Positions 53,671 through 62,477 of a stretch of DNA of 64,000 nt are shown piece after piece. Within the stretch, counting starts at the first letter, position 1, and the number at the start of each line of letters is the position of its first letter. Below the pieces are notes generated by a model, which saw only the letters and a list, made by a program, of their open reading frames with translations, ran no database searches and was not told where the DNA came from. A program made the translations under genes and the position numbers. Location of the stretch: assembly GCF_003387355.1 (NCBI RefSeq), contig NZ_QUNH01000004.1, positions 62,001 to 126,000 on the forward strand, given 5' to 3'. Source of the DNA: Winogradskyella sediminis (lineage in GTDB: Bacteria > Bacteroidota > Bacteroidia > Flavobacteriales > Flavobacteriaceae).

Positions 53671-54222
53671 ATGGCTTACGTTGCAAGATTAAAAAAAGAG
53701 TATAAGGACAAAATTGTTGCTGCTCTTACGGAAGAATTTGGATATAAAAATGTAATGCAAGTACCTAAGCTTACTAAGATAGTAATATCTAAAGGTGTGG
53801 GTGCAGCTGTTGCGGATAAGAAATTAATCGATCACGCAGTAGATGAGCTTACTAAAATATCTGGACAGAAAGCTATACAAACAATGTCTAAGAAAGATGT
53901 CGCGTCTTTTAAGTTACGTAAAGGAATGCCAATTGGTGCCAAAGTAACATTAAGAGGTGAGCAAATGTATGAATTCTTAGATCGTTTGGTAACTTCAGCT
54001 TTACCACGAGTTAGAGATTTTAACGGTATTAAAGCTACTGGTTTTGATGGACGTGGAAACTACAACTTAGGTATTGTAGAACAAATCATTTTCCCAGAAA
54101 TAGACATTGATAAAGTGAATAAAATTTCTGGTATGGATATCACATTTGTGACTTCAGCTGAAACCGATAAGGAAGCGAAGTCGTTATTAACAGAACTAGG
54201 ATTACCTTTTAAAAAGAATTAA
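53671..54222 (+). CDS. rplE: 50S ribosomal protein L5
   Basis: 183 residues. [20 protein letters not shown], the phosphate-binding [20 protein letters not shown] and the C-terminal [20 protein letters not shown] identify L5. It binds 5S rRNA and P-site tRNA. One base lies between it and rplX. Confidence 0.98.
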   Translation: MAYVARLKKEYKDKIVAALTEEFGYKNVMQVPKLTKIVISKGVGAAVADKKLIDHAVDELTKISGQKAIQTMSKKDVASFKLRKGMPIGAKVTLRGEQMYEFLDRLVTSALPRVRDFNGIKATGFDGRGNYNLGIVEQIIFPEIDIDKVNKISGMDITFVTSAETDKEAKSLLTELGLPFKKN

Positions 54223-54225
54223 ATT

Positions 54226-54495
54226 ATGGCTAAAGAATCAATGAAAGCCCGTGAGGTTAAGCGTTCTAAAACGGTTGCTAAATATGCAGAAAAACGTAAA
54301 GCTTTAAAAGAAGCTGGCGATTATGAAGCATTGCAAAAGTTACCAAAAAACGCATCACCTATACGTCAGCATAACCGTTGTAAACTTACGGGAAGACCAA
54401 AAGGTTACATGAGACAATTTGGTATTTCTCGTGTAATGTTTAGAGAAATGGCTAACCAAGGTTTAATTCCTGGTGTTAGAAAAGCAAGTTGGTAA
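54226..54495 (+). CDS. rpsN: 30S ribosomal protein S14
   Basis: 89 residues, the longer zinc-free form: no CxxC pairs are present. [20 protein letters not shown] at the N-terminus and [20 protein letters not shown], then [17 protein letters not shown], are S14 segments. A structured 62-base gap with a small hairpin follows before rpsH. Confidence 0.97.
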   Translation: MAKESMKAREVKRSKTVAKYAEKRKALKEAGDYEALQKLPKNASPIRQHNRCKLTGRPKGYMRQFGISRVMFREMANQGLIPGVRKASW

Positions 54496-54506
54496 AATTA
54501 TAAATT

Positions 54507-54537
54507 GGTTTCAGGTTTGACAATAGTGTCGAAAACC
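54507..54537 (+). promoter_or_regulatory. Structured leader between rpsN and rpsH
   Basis: GGTTT (54507-54511) can pair with AAACC (54533-54537), enclosing GACA-ATAG-TGTC (54519-54530). A gap of this size is unusual within the block, and S8 is a known autoregulator in E. coli, so this is a candidate control site. Confidence 0.4.
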
Positions 54538-54557
54538 GCTACCGCAAATTAATACAT

Positions 54558-54956
54558 ATGAACACAGATCCAATAGCGGATTATTTAACGCGAGTTAGAA
54601 ACGCAGTTAAGGCAAATCACAGGGTGGTTGAGATACCTGCATCTAACTTAAAAAAAGAAATAACTAAGATATTATTCGACCAAGGATATATCTTAAGTTA
54701 TAAATTTGATGACTCAACAGTACAAGGAACAATTAAAATTGCCTTAAAGTACAGTAAAGAGACTAAAGAGTCAGTTATCAAAAAAATTCAAAGAATCAGT
54801 AAACCAGGTTTACGTAAGTATGCTTCATCTAAAGAAATGCCAAGAATCCTTAATGGATTAGGTATTGCAATTGTTTCTACGTCTCACGGAGTGATGACAG
54901 GAAAACAAGCGCAGAGAGAAAATGTAGGTGGTGAAGTATTATGTTACGTATACTAA
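54558..54956 (+). CDS. rpsH: 30S ribosomal protein S8
   Basis: 132 residues. NTDPIADYLTRVRNAVKANH, RISKPGLRKYASSKEMPRIL and GIAIVSTSHGVMTGKQAQRE match S8. It binds 16S helix 21. In E. coli it also represses the spc operon; here a structured gap lies directly upstream (54496-54557). Confidence 0.97.
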   Translation: MNTDPIADYLTRVRNAVKANHRVVEIPASNLKKEITKILFDQGYILSYKFDDSTVQGTIKIALKYSKETKESVIKKIQRISKPGLRKYASSKEMPRILNGLGIAIVSTSHGVMTGKQAQRENVGGEVLCYVY

Positions 54957-54968
54957 AAACAGGAAATT

Positions 54969-55511
54969 ATGTCAAGAATAGGTAAAAACCCAATAACAGT
55001 TCCTGAAGGTGTTACAGTTGAGATTAAAGACAACGTAATTACCGCTAAAGGTAAATTAGGTGAATTAACTCAAGAGTATTCAGATGTTACGATTAAATTA
55101 GAAGACGGTACTATTACATTAGAGCGTGCTTCTGATAAAAAAGATTTAAGAGCAAAACATGGTCTTTACAGAGCATTAATTGCTAATATGATAGAAGGTG
55201 TTTCTAAAGGTTGGACCAAAGAATTAGAATTAGTTGGTGTAGGTTATAGAGCGTCTAATCAAGGACAAAAATTAGATTTAGCCGTAGGATTTTCTCACAA
55301 TATTGTTTTGGATATTGCTCCAGAAGTAAAAGTTGAGACAGTTTCAGAAAAAGGTAAAAATCCAATAGTTAAATTAACGTCTTTTGACAAACAATTGGTA
55401 GGTCAAGTCGCTGCAAAAATCCGTGGCTTTAGAAAACCTGAACCTTACAAAGGAAAAGGTATCAAGTTTGTTGGTGAAGAAATTAGAAGAAAAGCAGGTA
55501 AATCAGCTTAA
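54969..55511 (+). CDS. rplF: 50S ribosomal protein L6
   Basis: 180 residues. MSRIGKNPITVPEGVTVEIK, the duplicated L6 domains (GWTKELELVGVGYRASNQGQ) and the C-terminal RGFRKPEPYKGKGIKFVGEE identify L6. It lies near the GTPase-associated centre. Confidence 0.98.
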   Translation: MSRIGKNPITVPEGVTVEIKDNVITAKGKLGELTQEYSDVTIKLEDGTITLERASDKKDLRAKHGLYRALIANMIEGVSKGWTKELELVGVGYRASNQGQKLDLAVGFSHNIVLDIAPEVKVETVSEKGKNPIVKLTSFDKQLVGQVAAKIRGFRKPEPYKGKGIKFVGEEIRRKAGKSA

Positions 55512-55521
55512 TAATTAAGTT

Positions 55522-55878
55522 ATGGCATTGACAAAGAACGAAAGAAGAATAAGAATAAAAAACAGAATCCGTAAGGTAGTATCTGGTACTGAAACAAGAC
55601 CAAGATTAGCTGTTTTTAGAAGTAATAAAGAAATTTATGCTCAGATCGTAGATGATGTAACTGGTAAAACTTTAGCTGCTGCATCTTCTAGAGATAAAGA
55701 TATTGCAAAGTCTGAAGGAAACAAAACAGAAATAGCTGCGTTAGTAGGTAAATCTGTAGCAGAAAAAGCAAAGAAAGCGGGTGTTGATACTATTTCTTTT
55801 GATAGAGGTGGTTATTTATATCATGGAAGAGTAAAATCATTAGCTGAAGGAGCTAGAGAAGCAGGACTTAAATTTTAA
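55522..55878 (+). CDS. rplR: 50S ribosomal protein L18
   Basis: 118 residues. [35 protein letters not shown] and [20 protein letters not shown] are L18 segments. It binds 5S rRNA with L5. Seven bases separate it from rpsE. Confidence 0.97.
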   Translation: MALTKNERRIRIKNRIRKVVSGTETRPRLAVFRSNKEIYAQIVDDVTGKTLAAASSRDKDIAKSEGNKTEIAALVGKSVAEKAKKAGVDTISFDRGGYLYHGRVKSLAEGAREAGLKF

Positions 55879-55884
55879 GACATT

Positions 55885-56409
55885 ATGTATCAAAAATATA
55901 AAAACGCAGAGCTTGTTAAACCAAGCGGATTAGAATTAAAAGATCGCTTAGTTGGCGTTCAGCGTGTAACTAAAGTAACAAAGGGTGGTAGAGCATTTGG
56001 TTTTTCTGCAATTGTTGTTGTAGGTGACGAAACAAATGTTGTAGGACAAGGTTTAGGTAAATCTAAAGACGTTGCTACTGCAATTGCAAAAGCAATCGAA
56101 GATGCTAAGAAAAACTTAGTAAGAATTCCTATCCTTAATGGTACTATTCCACACGAGCAAAAAGGAAAGTATGGTGGTGCTAGAGTAAACATCATTCCAG
56201 CTGCACCTGGTACAGGAGTTATTGCTGGTGGTGCGGTAAGAGTTGTTCTTGAGGCAGTAGGTGTACACGATGTATTATCTAAGTCACAAGGATCTTCTAA
56301 CCCTCACAACGTGGTAAAAGCAACATTTGATGCATTATTACAATTAAGAGATGCTAAATCTGTAGCTAAAGAACGTGGTATTTCACTTGAAAAAGTATTT
56401 AACGGATAA
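55885..56409 (+). CDS. rpsE: 30S ribosomal protein S5
   Basis: 174 residues. [40 protein letters not shown] and the C-terminal [20 protein letters not shown], then [20 protein letters not shown], identify S5. It takes part in decoding accuracy. Confidence 0.98.
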   Translation: MYQKYKNAELVKPSGLELKDRLVGVQRVTKVTKGGRAFGFSAIVVVGDETNVVGQGLGKSKDVATAIAKAIEDAKKNLVRIPILNGTIPHEQKGKYGGARVNIIPAAPGTGVIAGGAVRVVLEAVGVHDVLSKSQGSSNPHNVVKATFDALLQLRDAKSVAKERGISLEKVFNG

Positions 56410-56420
56410 TCAAGGACAAG

Positions 56421-56600
56421 ATGGCAAAGATCAAAGTAACTAAAGTAAAAAGTGCAATCAATCGTACAAAAAGACAAAAGCAAACATTGGAGGCTTTAGG
56501 TCTTAACAAGATTGGTCAAGTAAAAGAGCACGAAGCTACATCAAGTATTCTTGGTATGGTTAAGAAAGTTGAACACTTAGTTTCTGTAGAGGAAGCTTAA
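56421..56600 (+). CDS. rpmD: 50S ribosomal protein L30
   Basis: 59 residues, starting MAKIKVTKVKSAINRTKRQ and containing TLEALGLNKIGQVKEHEATS. This is the ferredoxin-like fold of bacterial L30, with the conserved GLxKIxx segment. It fits exactly between rpsE (11 bases before) and rplO (15 bases after), the usual place of rpmD. Confidence 0.95.
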   Translation: MAKIKVTKVKSAINRTKRQKQTLEALGLNKIGQVKEHEATSSILGMVKKVEHLVSVEEA

Positions 56601-56615
56601 AAATATAACTTAACA

Positions 56616-57068
56616 ATGGATTTAAGTAATTTAAAACCTGCAGAAGGTTCAGTAAAAAGTCAGGGGAAACGTATTGGACGTGGACAAGGTTCTGGTAAAG
56701 GTGGAACCGCGACTCGTGGTCACAAAGGGGCAAAGTCACGTTCAGGTTATTCTAAGAAATTAGGATTTGAAGGTGGTCAAATGCCATTACAAAGACGTGT
56801 TCCTAAATTTGGATTTACAAATATTAACAGAGTAGATTACCAAGGAATTAACTTGGATACGATTCAGAAGTTGGTAGATGAAAAAGTAATCAATGATACC
56901 GTTGATTTTGAAACTTTATTATCTCTAGGATTAGTTGGTAAAAACGAACTAGTTAAAATCTTAGGAAGAGGAGAGTTGAAAGCAAAATTAACCGTAACTG
57001 CTCATAAATTTACTGCTACGGCAAAAGCTGCTATTGAAGCTGCTGGTGGTGAAGCTGTAACTTTATAA
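56616..57068 (+). CDS. rplO: 50S ribosomal protein L15
   Basis: 150 residues. The glycine-rich RNA-binding N-terminus (GKRIGRGQGSGKGGTATRGH, KGAKSRSGYSKKLGFEGGQM) and the C-terminal LTVTAHKFTATAKAAIEAAG are standard L15. It is followed by secY after nine bases. Confidence 0.97.
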   Translation: MDLSNLKPAEGSVKSQGKRIGRGQGSGKGGTATRGHKGAKSRSGYSKKLGFEGGQMPLQRRVPKFGFTNINRVDYQGINLDTIQKLVDEKVINDTVDFETLLSLGLVGKNELVKILGRGELKAKLTVTAHKFTATAKAAIEAAGGEAVTL

Positions 57069-57077
57069 GATTATAGG

Positions 57078-58439
57078 ATGAAAATAATAGAAACATTAAA
57101 AAACGTTTGGAAAATCACAGAGCTTAAGGATAGAATTATCTTAACCTTAGGTTTATTATTAGTGTATCGTTTTGGTGCTCAGGTTGTATTACCTGGTATT
57201 AATATAGACGCACTGGGTGGTTTACAAGCTGGTATGGATGGTGGTATACTAGGGTTGTTAAATGCATTTACAGGTGGAGCTTTTGCTAACGCCTCAGTAT
57301 TTGCATTAGGTATTATGCCTTACATTTCTGCTTCCATTGTTGTTCAATTAATGGGTATTGCGATTCCTTATTTACAGAAGCTTCAAAAAGAAGGGGCTAG
57401 TGGCCAGAAAAAAATTACTCAAATTACACGTTGGTTAACCATCGGTATTTGTTTAGTACAAGCTCCTGGTTATTTAGCTAGTATACCAGGATTATCTGGT
57501 TCTACATCAATGAGTGCCATGTTGGTACCCGGTTTTAGTGAAAATATGTTTTACTTTTCTTCAGTAATTATCTTAGTTACAGGTTGTGTATTTGCAATGT
57601 GGTTAGGAGAAAAAATTACAGATAAAGGTATTGGTAACGGTATTTCATTATTAATTATGGTAGGTATTATTGCTACATTGCCTCAGTCATTTATTCAAAA
57701 CGCAGCTTCTAGATTAGAAGGTAACGGAGGATTTATGATGATTTTAATTGAAATGGTAATCTGGCTATTAATTATTTTAGGATCTGTATTCTTAGTAATG
57801 GCGGTGAGAAAAATTGCAGTTCAGTACGCAAGAAGAACGGCTACTGGAGGATATGAAAAGAATGTCTTTGGTTCACGTCAGTTTTTACCATTAAAGCTTA
57901 ATGCTTCTGGTGTAATGCCAATTATCTTTGCGCAAGCAATTATGTTTGTTCCAAGTTTAATCGGTGGTTCTGCTTGGTTAAAAGATACAAGTACTGGAGT
58001 TTGGATGCAAACCAACTTCGCTGATATGTTTGGGTTTTGGTACAATTTAATTTTCGCTTTATTAATTATAGTGTTTACTTACTTTTATACAGCAATTACA
58101 GTACCAACAAACAAAATGGCAGATGATTTAAAACGTAGCGGTGGATTTATTCCAGGTATACGTCCAGGATCAGAAACCTCTGAGTATTTAGACAAAATCA
58201 TGTCACAGATAACCTTACCAGGTTCTATATTTCTAGCTTTAGTTGCTATTTTTCCAGCATTTGTTATGAAATTAATGAACGTGCAAGCAGGTTGGGCATT
58301 ATTCTTTGGTGGAACATCACTATTAATTATGGTAGGTGTGGCTATTGATACTATGCAACAGATTAATTCTTATTTATTAAATAAGCATTATGATGGCTTG
58401 ATGAAAACAGGTAAGAACAGAAAAGCTGTGGCGCAATAA
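57078..58439 (+). CDS. secY: Protein translocase subunit SecY
   Basis: 453 residues with ten membrane segments. The plug/TM2 region contains [40 protein letters not shown] is TM2, and the cytoplasmic ribosome-binding loops include [20 protein letters not shown]. SecY forms the Sec channel with SecE and SecG. The position after rplO is canonical; adk and map, which often follow, are absent here. Confidence 0.98.
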   Translation: MKIIETLKNVWKITELKDRIILTLGLLLVYRFGAQVVLPGINIDALGGLQAGMDGGILGLLNAFTGGAFANASVFALGIMPYISASIVVQLMGIAIPYLQKLQKEGASGQKKITQITRWLTIGICLVQAPGYLASIPGLSGSTSMSAMLVPGFSENMFYFSSVIILVTGCVFAMWLGEKITDKGIGNGISLLIMVGIIATLPQSFIQNAASRLEGNGGFMMILIEMVIWLLIILGSVFLVMAVRKIAVQYARRTATGGYEKNVFGSRQFLPLKLNASGVMPIIFAQAIMFVPSLIGGSAWLKDTSTGVWMQTNFADMFGFWYNLIFALLIIVFTYFYTAITVPTNKMADDLKRSGGFIPGIRPGSETSEYLDKIMSQITLPGSIFLALVAIFPAFVMKLMNVQAGWALFFGGTSLLIMVGVAIDTMQQINSYLLNKHYDGLMKTGKNRKAVAQ

Positions 58440-58447
58440 GAATAATT

Positions 58448-58663
58448 ATGGCAAAACAAGCAGCAATAGAACAAGATGGAACTATTATTGAAGCATTATC
58501 AAATGCTATGTTTCGTGTTGAATTAGAAAATGGTCATATAGTGACTGCACATATCTCTGGTAAGATGCGTATGCATTATATTAAATTGTTACCAGGTGAT
58601 AAAGTGAAATTAGAAATGAGTCCTTACGATTTAACGAAGGCTCGCATAACATATAGATACTAA
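58448..58663 (+). CDS. infA: Translation initiation factor IF-1
   Basis: 71 residues, OB-fold. [40 protein letters not shown] and [20 protein letters not shown] are typical of IF-1. It lies 8 bases after secY and 4 bases before rpmJ. Confidence 0.98.
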   Translation: MAKQAAIEQDGTIIEALSNAMFRVELENGHIVTAHISGKMRMHYIKLLPGDKVKLEMSPYDLTKARITYRY

Positions 58664-58667
58664 AACG

Positions 58668-58784
58668 ATGAAAGTTAGAGCATCAGTAAAGAAAAGAAGC
58701 GCAGACTGTAAGTTGGTGCGCAGAAAAGGTAGACTTTACGTCATTAACAAAAAGAATCCTAGATTCAAACAAAGACAAGGGTAA
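58668..58784 (+). CDS. rpmJ: 50S ribosomal protein L36
   Basis: 38 residues: [19 protein letters not shown], then [19 protein letters not shown]. Only one cysteine is present, so this is the zinc-free L36 form common in Bacteroidota rather than the CxxC...C-H form. It is the smallest gene in the block, between infA and rpsM (2 bases before). Confidence 0.96.
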   Translation: MKVRASVKKRSADCKLVRRKGRLYVINKKNPRFKQRQG

Positions 58785-58786
58785 TT

Positions 58787-59161
58787 ATGGCAAGAATTGC
58801 AGGTGTAGACATACCAAAACAGAAAAGAGGAGTTATCTCTTTAACTTATATCTACGGAGTAGGTAGAAGTAGAGCTAAAGAAATTTTAGCAGCCGCTAAA
58901 GTTGACGAAAACACAAAAGTTCAAGATTGGACTGACGATGAAATTGGAGCAATCCGTGAAACTGTTGGTACTTTTAAGATCGAAGGTGAATTACGTTCTG
59001 AAACACAAATGAACATTAAGCGATTAATGGATATTGGATGTTACAGAGGTATCCGTCATAGAGTTGGTCTCCCTTTAAGAGGACAACGTACTAAGAATAA
59101 CTCACGTACAAGAAAAGGAAGACGTAAAACAGTTGCTAACAAAAAGAAAGTAACTAAGTAA
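58787..59161 (+). CDS. rpsM: 30S ribosomal protein S13
   Basis: 124 residues. [40 protein letters not shown] and the C-terminal [20 protein letters not shown] identify S13, which contacts the P-site tRNA. It begins the alpha group. An unusual structured 100-base gap separates it from rpsK. Confidence 0.98.
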   Translation: MARIAGVDIPKQKRGVISLTYIYGVGRSRAKEILAAAKVDENTKVQDWTDDEIGAIRETVGTFKIEGELRSETQMNIKRLMDIGCYRGIRHRVGLPLRGQRTKNNSRTRKGRRKTVANKKKVTK

Positions 59162-59163
59162 TC

Positions 59164-59234
59164 ATAGTCTTTAGTCTATTAGACGTTGGAAAGAATCTGT
59201 TTGAAATTTAACGGTTTAGGATTCTAGCGACTAT
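59164..59234 (+). promoter_or_regulatory. Branched RNA structure between rpsM and rpsK
   Basis: ATAGTC (59164-59169) can pair with GACTAT (59229-59234), enclosing a small GTCT/AGAC hairpin and AGAATC/GATTCT (59192-59197 with 59220-59225). Such a closed multi-branch fold in a ribosomal protein gap suggests a protein-binding control site, in the region where S4 acts in E. coli. No experimental link is implied. Confidence 0.4.
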
Positions 59235-59261
59235 AAACTAATACTAAAAGCTAAAAATAAA

Positions 59262-59645
59262 ATGGCAAAGGCAAGTACAAAAAAACGTAAGGTTATAGTA
59301 GATGCAATTGGAGAAGCACATATTACAGCTTCTTTTAATAACATTATTATCTCTTTAACAAATAAAAAAGGTGACGTAATTTCATGGTCATCAGCTGGTA
59401 AAATGGGCTTTAGAGGTTCTAAAAAGAATACTCCATATGCTGCTCAGTTAGCTGCAGAAGATGCTTCAGCAGTAGCGAAAGAAGCTGGTTTAAAGAAAGT
59501 GAAAGTATACGTTAAAGGACCTGGTAACGGTAGAGAATCTGCAATAAGATCTATACATAATGCAGGTATTGAAGTTTCGGAAATCATTGATGTAACTCCA
59601 TTACCACACAACGGTTGTCGTCCACCAAAAAGACGTAGAGTGTAA
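59262..59645 (+). CDS. rpsK: 30S ribosomal protein S11
   Basis: 127 residues. [40 protein letters not shown] and the C-terminal [18 protein letters not shown] are standard S11. Three consecutive hairpins follow it, the last a complete terminator at 59703-59750. Confidence 0.98.
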   Translation: MAKASTKKRKVIVDAIGEAHITASFNNIIISLTNKKGDVISWSSAGKMGFRGSKKNTPYAAQLAAEDASAVAKEAGLKKVKVYVKGPGNGRESAIRSIHNAGIEVSEIIDVTPLPHNGCRPPKRRRV

Positions 59646-59684
59646 TCTGAATTGTTATTCAGAAATCTAATTTACTTAATTAGA
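59646..59684 (+). repeat. Two small hairpins after rpsK
   Basis: TCTGAAT/ATTCAGA (59646-59652 with 59657-59663) and TCTAATT/AATTAGA (59666-59672 with 59678-59684) are perfect 7-bp stems directly after the S11 stop. They may stabilise the upstream mRNA 3' end. Confidence 0.5.
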
Positions 59685-59702
59685 AAACATACTCAAATTT
59701 TT

Positions 59703-59750
59703 AAATAAACTAATATCACGCATTTATGTGCTGATATTAGTTTATTTTTT
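59703..59750 (+). terminator. Strong intrinsic terminator between rpsK and rpsD
   Basis: AAATAAACTAATATCA (59703-59718) pairs perfectly with TGATATTAGTTTATTT (59732-59747) over a 13-base loop, with a run of T to 59750. A 16-bp perfect stem plus T-tract is a classical Rho-independent terminator, here inside the ribosomal alpha operon and just before a promoter at 59752. Confidence 0.85.
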
Positions 59751-59751
59751 A

Positions 59752-59759
59752 TACATTTG
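59752..59759 (+). promoter_or_regulatory. -7 box for rpsD-rpoA-rplQ
   Basis: TACATTTG matches TAnnTTTG exactly, identical to the -7 box of the rpsL promoter, one base after the terminator T-run. The leader to rpsD is about 95 bases. A -33 TTG is not clear (CTG at the expected place). Confidence 0.6.
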
Positions 59760-59860
59760 CAAACTGAAAAATATTAACAAGTATTAATAAGAGATCAACG
59801 ATTTTTGAAGGATAAGATTAAGACCTTAATTCATTTATCACTCTTAAAAAACAATTTAAA

Positions 59861-60466
59861 ATGGCAAGATATACTGGTCCTAAAACTAAAATCGCCCGTA
59901 AATTCGGACAAGCTATTTTCGGAGACGATAAGGCTTTCGAAAAAAGAAATTACCCTCCAGGGCAACACGGTAACAACCGTCGTCGTGGTAAAAAATCTGA
60001 ATATTCTATTCAGTTAATGGAAAAGCAAAAAGCTAAATATACCTATGGTATTTTAGAAAAGCAATTCAGAAACATGTTTAAAAGAGCAACTTCTGCTAAA
60101 GGAATTACAGGTGAAGTATTACTTCAATTATGTGAGTCTCGTTTAGACAATGTTGTTTATAGAATGGGTATTTCTCCTTCAAGAAGTGGAGCAAGACAAT
60201 TAGTATCTCACAGACATATTACAGTAAATGGTGAAAAGGTAAACATTCCTTCTTATCAATTAAAAGCTGGTGATGTTGTTGGTGTTAGAGAAAAATCAAA
60301 ATCATTAGAGGCTATTCAAAATTCATTAGCAAACTCTAGTAATGTTTACGAATGGATTACTTGGAATACAGGTTCTATGGAAGGTACTTATGTTGCTGTT
60401 CCTGCAAGAATTCAAATTCCAGAACAAATCAACGAACAATTAATCGTTGAACTTTACTCTAAATAA
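59861..60466 (+). CDS. rpsD: 30S ribosomal protein S4
   Basis: 201 residues. [40 protein letters not shown], and the S4 domain [20 protein letters not shown], then [20 protein letters not shown]. It initiates 30S assembly and in E. coli represses the alpha operon. It is preceded by its own terminator and promoter, so it starts a new transcription unit here. Confidence 0.98.
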   Translation: MARYTGPKTKIARKFGQAIFGDDKAFEKRNYPPGQHGNNRRRGKKSEYSIQLMEKQKAKYTYGILEKQFRNMFKRATSAKGITGEVLLQLCESRLDNVVYRMGISPSRSGARQLVSHRHITVNGEKVNIPSYQLKAGDVVGVREKSKSLEAIQNSLANSSNVYEWITWNTGSMEGTYVAVPARIQIPEQINEQLIVELYSK

Positions 60467-60496
60467 TAAACTAATCATATTGGTATTTGGCCAAAG

Positions 60497-60526
60497 GGTT
60501 TATAGTCTTCTTCATACTTATAAACC
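60497..60526 (+). promoter_or_regulatory. Hairpin between rpsD and rpoA
   Basis: GGTTTATA (60497-60504) pairs perfectly with TATAAACC (60519-60526) over a 14-base loop, in the 94-base gap before rpoA. No T-tract follows, so it is more likely a folding or processing site than a terminator. Confidence 0.4.
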
Positions 60527-60560
60527 GCGCAACTAAATAACAATTAAAACGAAGAACAAT

Positions 60561-61553
60561 ATGGCAATATTAAATTTTCAGAAACCGGATAAAGTAATCA
60601 TGATTGATTCTACCGACTTCGAAGGTAAATTTGAATTTAGACCTTTAGAACCAGGTTATGGATTAACTGTTGGTAACGCCTTAAGACGTGTGTTATTATC
60701 TTCTTTAGAAGGTTTTGCAATTACATCTGTAAGAATAGAAGGTGTAGATCACGAGTTTTCTACAATCGCTGGTGTAGTTGAAGATGTAACTGAAATGATT
60801 TTGAACTTAAAGCAAGTTAACTTTAAGCGTCAAATTGATGAAGTGGATAACGAAACGGTTACCATATCTATCTCAGGTCAGAATCAAATTACAGCTGGAG
60901 ATTTTCAGAAGTTTATTTCAGGTTTTCAAGTACTAAATACAGATTTAGTTATCTGTAACTTAGATCCTAAAGTAAACATCAATATGGAATTAACGATTGA
61001 AAAAGGAAGAGGTTATGTGCCTGCAGAAGAGAATAAAAAAGCATCTGCTGCAGTTGGAACTATCTTTACTGATTCAATTTTTACACCAATCCAGAATGTA
61101 AAGTATGCTATTGAGAACTTCCGTGTTGAGCAAAAAACGGATTACGAAAAATTAGTTTTCGAAATTAGAACTGATGGATCAATTAATCCTAAAGATGCTT
61201 TAACTGAAGCTGCTAAAATATTAATTCACCACTTCATGTTATTCTCTGATGAGCGTATTACATTAGAAGCTGATGAAATAGCACAGACTGAAACTTATGA
61301 TGAAGAGTCACTTCACATGAGACAACTATTGAAAACTAAATTAGTTGATATGGATCTTTCTGTACGTGCACTTAACTGTTTAAAAGCAGCAGAAGTAGAT
61401 ACTTTAGGAGACTTAGTATCGTTCAATAAAAATGATTTAATGAAATTCAGAAACTTCGGTAAGAAGTCTTTAACTGAGCTAGAAGAACTAGTAAATGTTA
61501 AAGGTTTAAATTTCGGAATGGATTTAAGTAAATATAAATTAGATAAAGACTAA
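60561..61553 (+). CDS. rpoA: RNA polymerase subunit alpha
   Basis: 330 residues. The N-terminal assembly domain includes [20 protein letters not shown] and [20 protein letters not shown]. The C-terminal domain contains [20 protein letters not shown] and [20 protein letters not shown], the two helix-hairpin-helix turns that bind promoter UP elements and activators. It nucleates RNA polymerase assembly. rplQ follows after 116 bases. Confidence 0.98.
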   Translation: MAILNFQKPDKVIMIDSTDFEGKFEFRPLEPGYGLTVGNALRRVLLSSLEGFAITSVRIEGVDHEFSTIAGVVEDVTEMILNLKQVNFKRQIDEVDNETVTISISGQNQITAGDFQKFISGFQVLNTDLVICNLDPKVNINMELTIEKGRGYVPAEENKKASAAVGTIFTDSIFTPIQNVKYAIENFRVEQKTDYEKLVFEIRTDGSINPKDALTEAAKILIHHFMLFSDERITLEADEIAQTETYDEESLHMRQLLKTKLVDMDLSVRALNCLKAAEVDTLGDLVSFNKNDLMKFRNFGKKSLTELEELVNVKGLNFGMDLSKYKLDKD

Positions 61554-61560
61554 ATATTGT

Positions 61561-61590
61561 ATGCCATTCCTGTTTTTATGGGAATGGTAT
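61561..61590 (+). terminator. Hairpin between rpoA and rplQ
   Basis: ATGCCATTCC (61561-61570) pairs with GGAATGGTAT (61581-61590) over a 10-base loop, with one G-T pair, followed by TTATATTT. It resembles a weak terminator that may lower rplQ expression. A second short stem (TTGCT/AGCAA, 61623-61627 with 61647-61651) lies before rplQ. Confidence 0.5.
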
Positions 61591-61669
61591 TTATATTTAA
61601 AATAATTATTAATAATCATATTTTGCTCCTCAAAAAAGAGTTTGGTAGCAAGATGATAAAACAAGAGTC

Positions 61670-62149
61670 ATGAGACACGGAAAAAAATTCAACCACTTAG
61701 GTAGACAAACAGCACACAGAAAAGCAATGTTAGCTAATATGGCTTGTTCTTTAATAGAGCACAAACGTATTAACACAACAGTTGCTAAGGCGAAAGCTCT
61801 AAAGCAGTTTGTAGAGCCTATGATTACAAAATCTAAAACTGATACAACACATAACAGACGTATTGTAATGGCTAAGCTTAGACAAACGCATGTTGTTGCT
61901 GAATTGTTTAGAGATGTAGCACCAAAAATAGGTGATCGTCCTGGTGGATATACACGTATCATCAAATTAGGAAACCGATTAGGTGATAACGCTGATATGG
62001 CAATGATAGAATTAGTTGATTACAACGAAATCTACAATGCTGGTAAAGCACCTAAGAAAACAACACGTAGAAGTAGAAGAGGTGGAAGTAAAGCGGCTGC
62101 AACAGCACCTGCTGCTACTGAAACTAAGGCTTCAAACGAAGAAGAATAG
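61670..62149 (+). CDS. rplQ: 50S ribosomal protein L17
   Basis: 159 residues, longer than the 127 of E. coli because of a C-terminal Ala/Lys-rich tail ([20 protein letters not shown]). [20 protein letters not shown] at the N-terminus is diagnostic. It ends the ribosomal block; the terminator at 62267-62301 follows. Confidence 0.97.
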   Translation: MRHGKKFNHLGRQTAHRKAMLANMACSLIEHKRINTTVAKAKALKQFVEPMITKSKTDTTHNRRIVMAKLRQTHVVAELFRDVAPKIGDRPGGYTRIIKLGNRLGDNADMAMIELVDYNEIYNAGKAPKKTTRRSRRGGSKAAATAPAATETKASNEEE

Positions 62150-62154
62150 AATAA

Positions 62155-62259
62155 ATGCTAACGAAAGTTCTAGACGATTTTAAATTCAATGTAAATAAGA
62201 ATTTTGCACTAGCTTTCGCATTATACAAATCTCGATTATCGAGTGTTAATAAGCATTAA
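62155..62259 (+). CDS. Possible 34-residue small ORF after rplQ
   Basis: An ATG five bases after the rplQ stop opens 34 codons (MLTKVLDDFKFNVNKNF... ending SSVNKH) before TAA, directly ahead of the operon terminator. The stretch also contains a possible CGAAAG/CTTTCG stem, so it may simply be structured 3' UTR. No family is recognised. Confidence 0.25.
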   Translation: MLTKVLDDFKFNVNKNFALAFALYKSRLSSVNKH

Positions 62260-62266
62260 TAAATAT

Positions 62267-62301
62267 AAAGGATAGACTGTTTCAGTTTATCCTTTTTTTT
62301 T
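62267..62301 (+). terminator. Terminator of the ribosomal/rpoA block
   Basis: AAAGGATAGACTG (62267-62279) pairs with CAGTTTATCCTTT (62283-62295) over TTT with one G-T pair, running into eleven T. It ends the unit from rpsD to rplQ. Confidence 0.88.
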
Positions 62302-62332
62302 GGATTTTTGCAAATATATTGATTGATCATTT

Positions 62333-62430
62333 GGGCGTTACCCAATTAGTTTTTTAGAAAACTAATTCCGTCGCGCTTTCACTACTCGCTCTCTGCGAGG
62401 AGCTCAAACAAATCGTTCAATCACTAACGC
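62333..62430. repeat. Intergenic palindromic element before carA
   Basis: The ends are GGGCGTTA (62333) and TAACGC (to 62430), partly inverted. Inside lies a perfect hairpin AATTAGTTTT-TTAG-AAAACTAATT (62344-62367), then CTCGC...GCGAG (about 62386-62398). It resembles intergenic repeats with GGGCGTT/AACGC ends that I recall as widespread in Flavobacteriaceae. It occupies much of the 328-base gap 62150-62477, together with the small ORF and the terminator. Confidence 0.5.
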
Positions 62431-62477
62431 AGTGAAATCAACAATATAATAGTAGAGTTAAGTTACACACAACACAC

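Noticed and set aside
45673-58439. Missing tuf, adk and map genes as deletions
   Set aside because: Their absence from this block is common in Bacteroidota, and the neighbouring gaps show no scar.
58668-58784. L36 as a degraded gene because it lacks the zinc-binding cysteines
   Set aside because: Zinc-free L36 of this length is a normal form, and the reading frame and position are intact.
59805-60017. Reading frame crossing the rpsD start
   Set aside because: It uses another frame over the S4 coding region and lacks any family resemblance; S4 from 59861 is certain.
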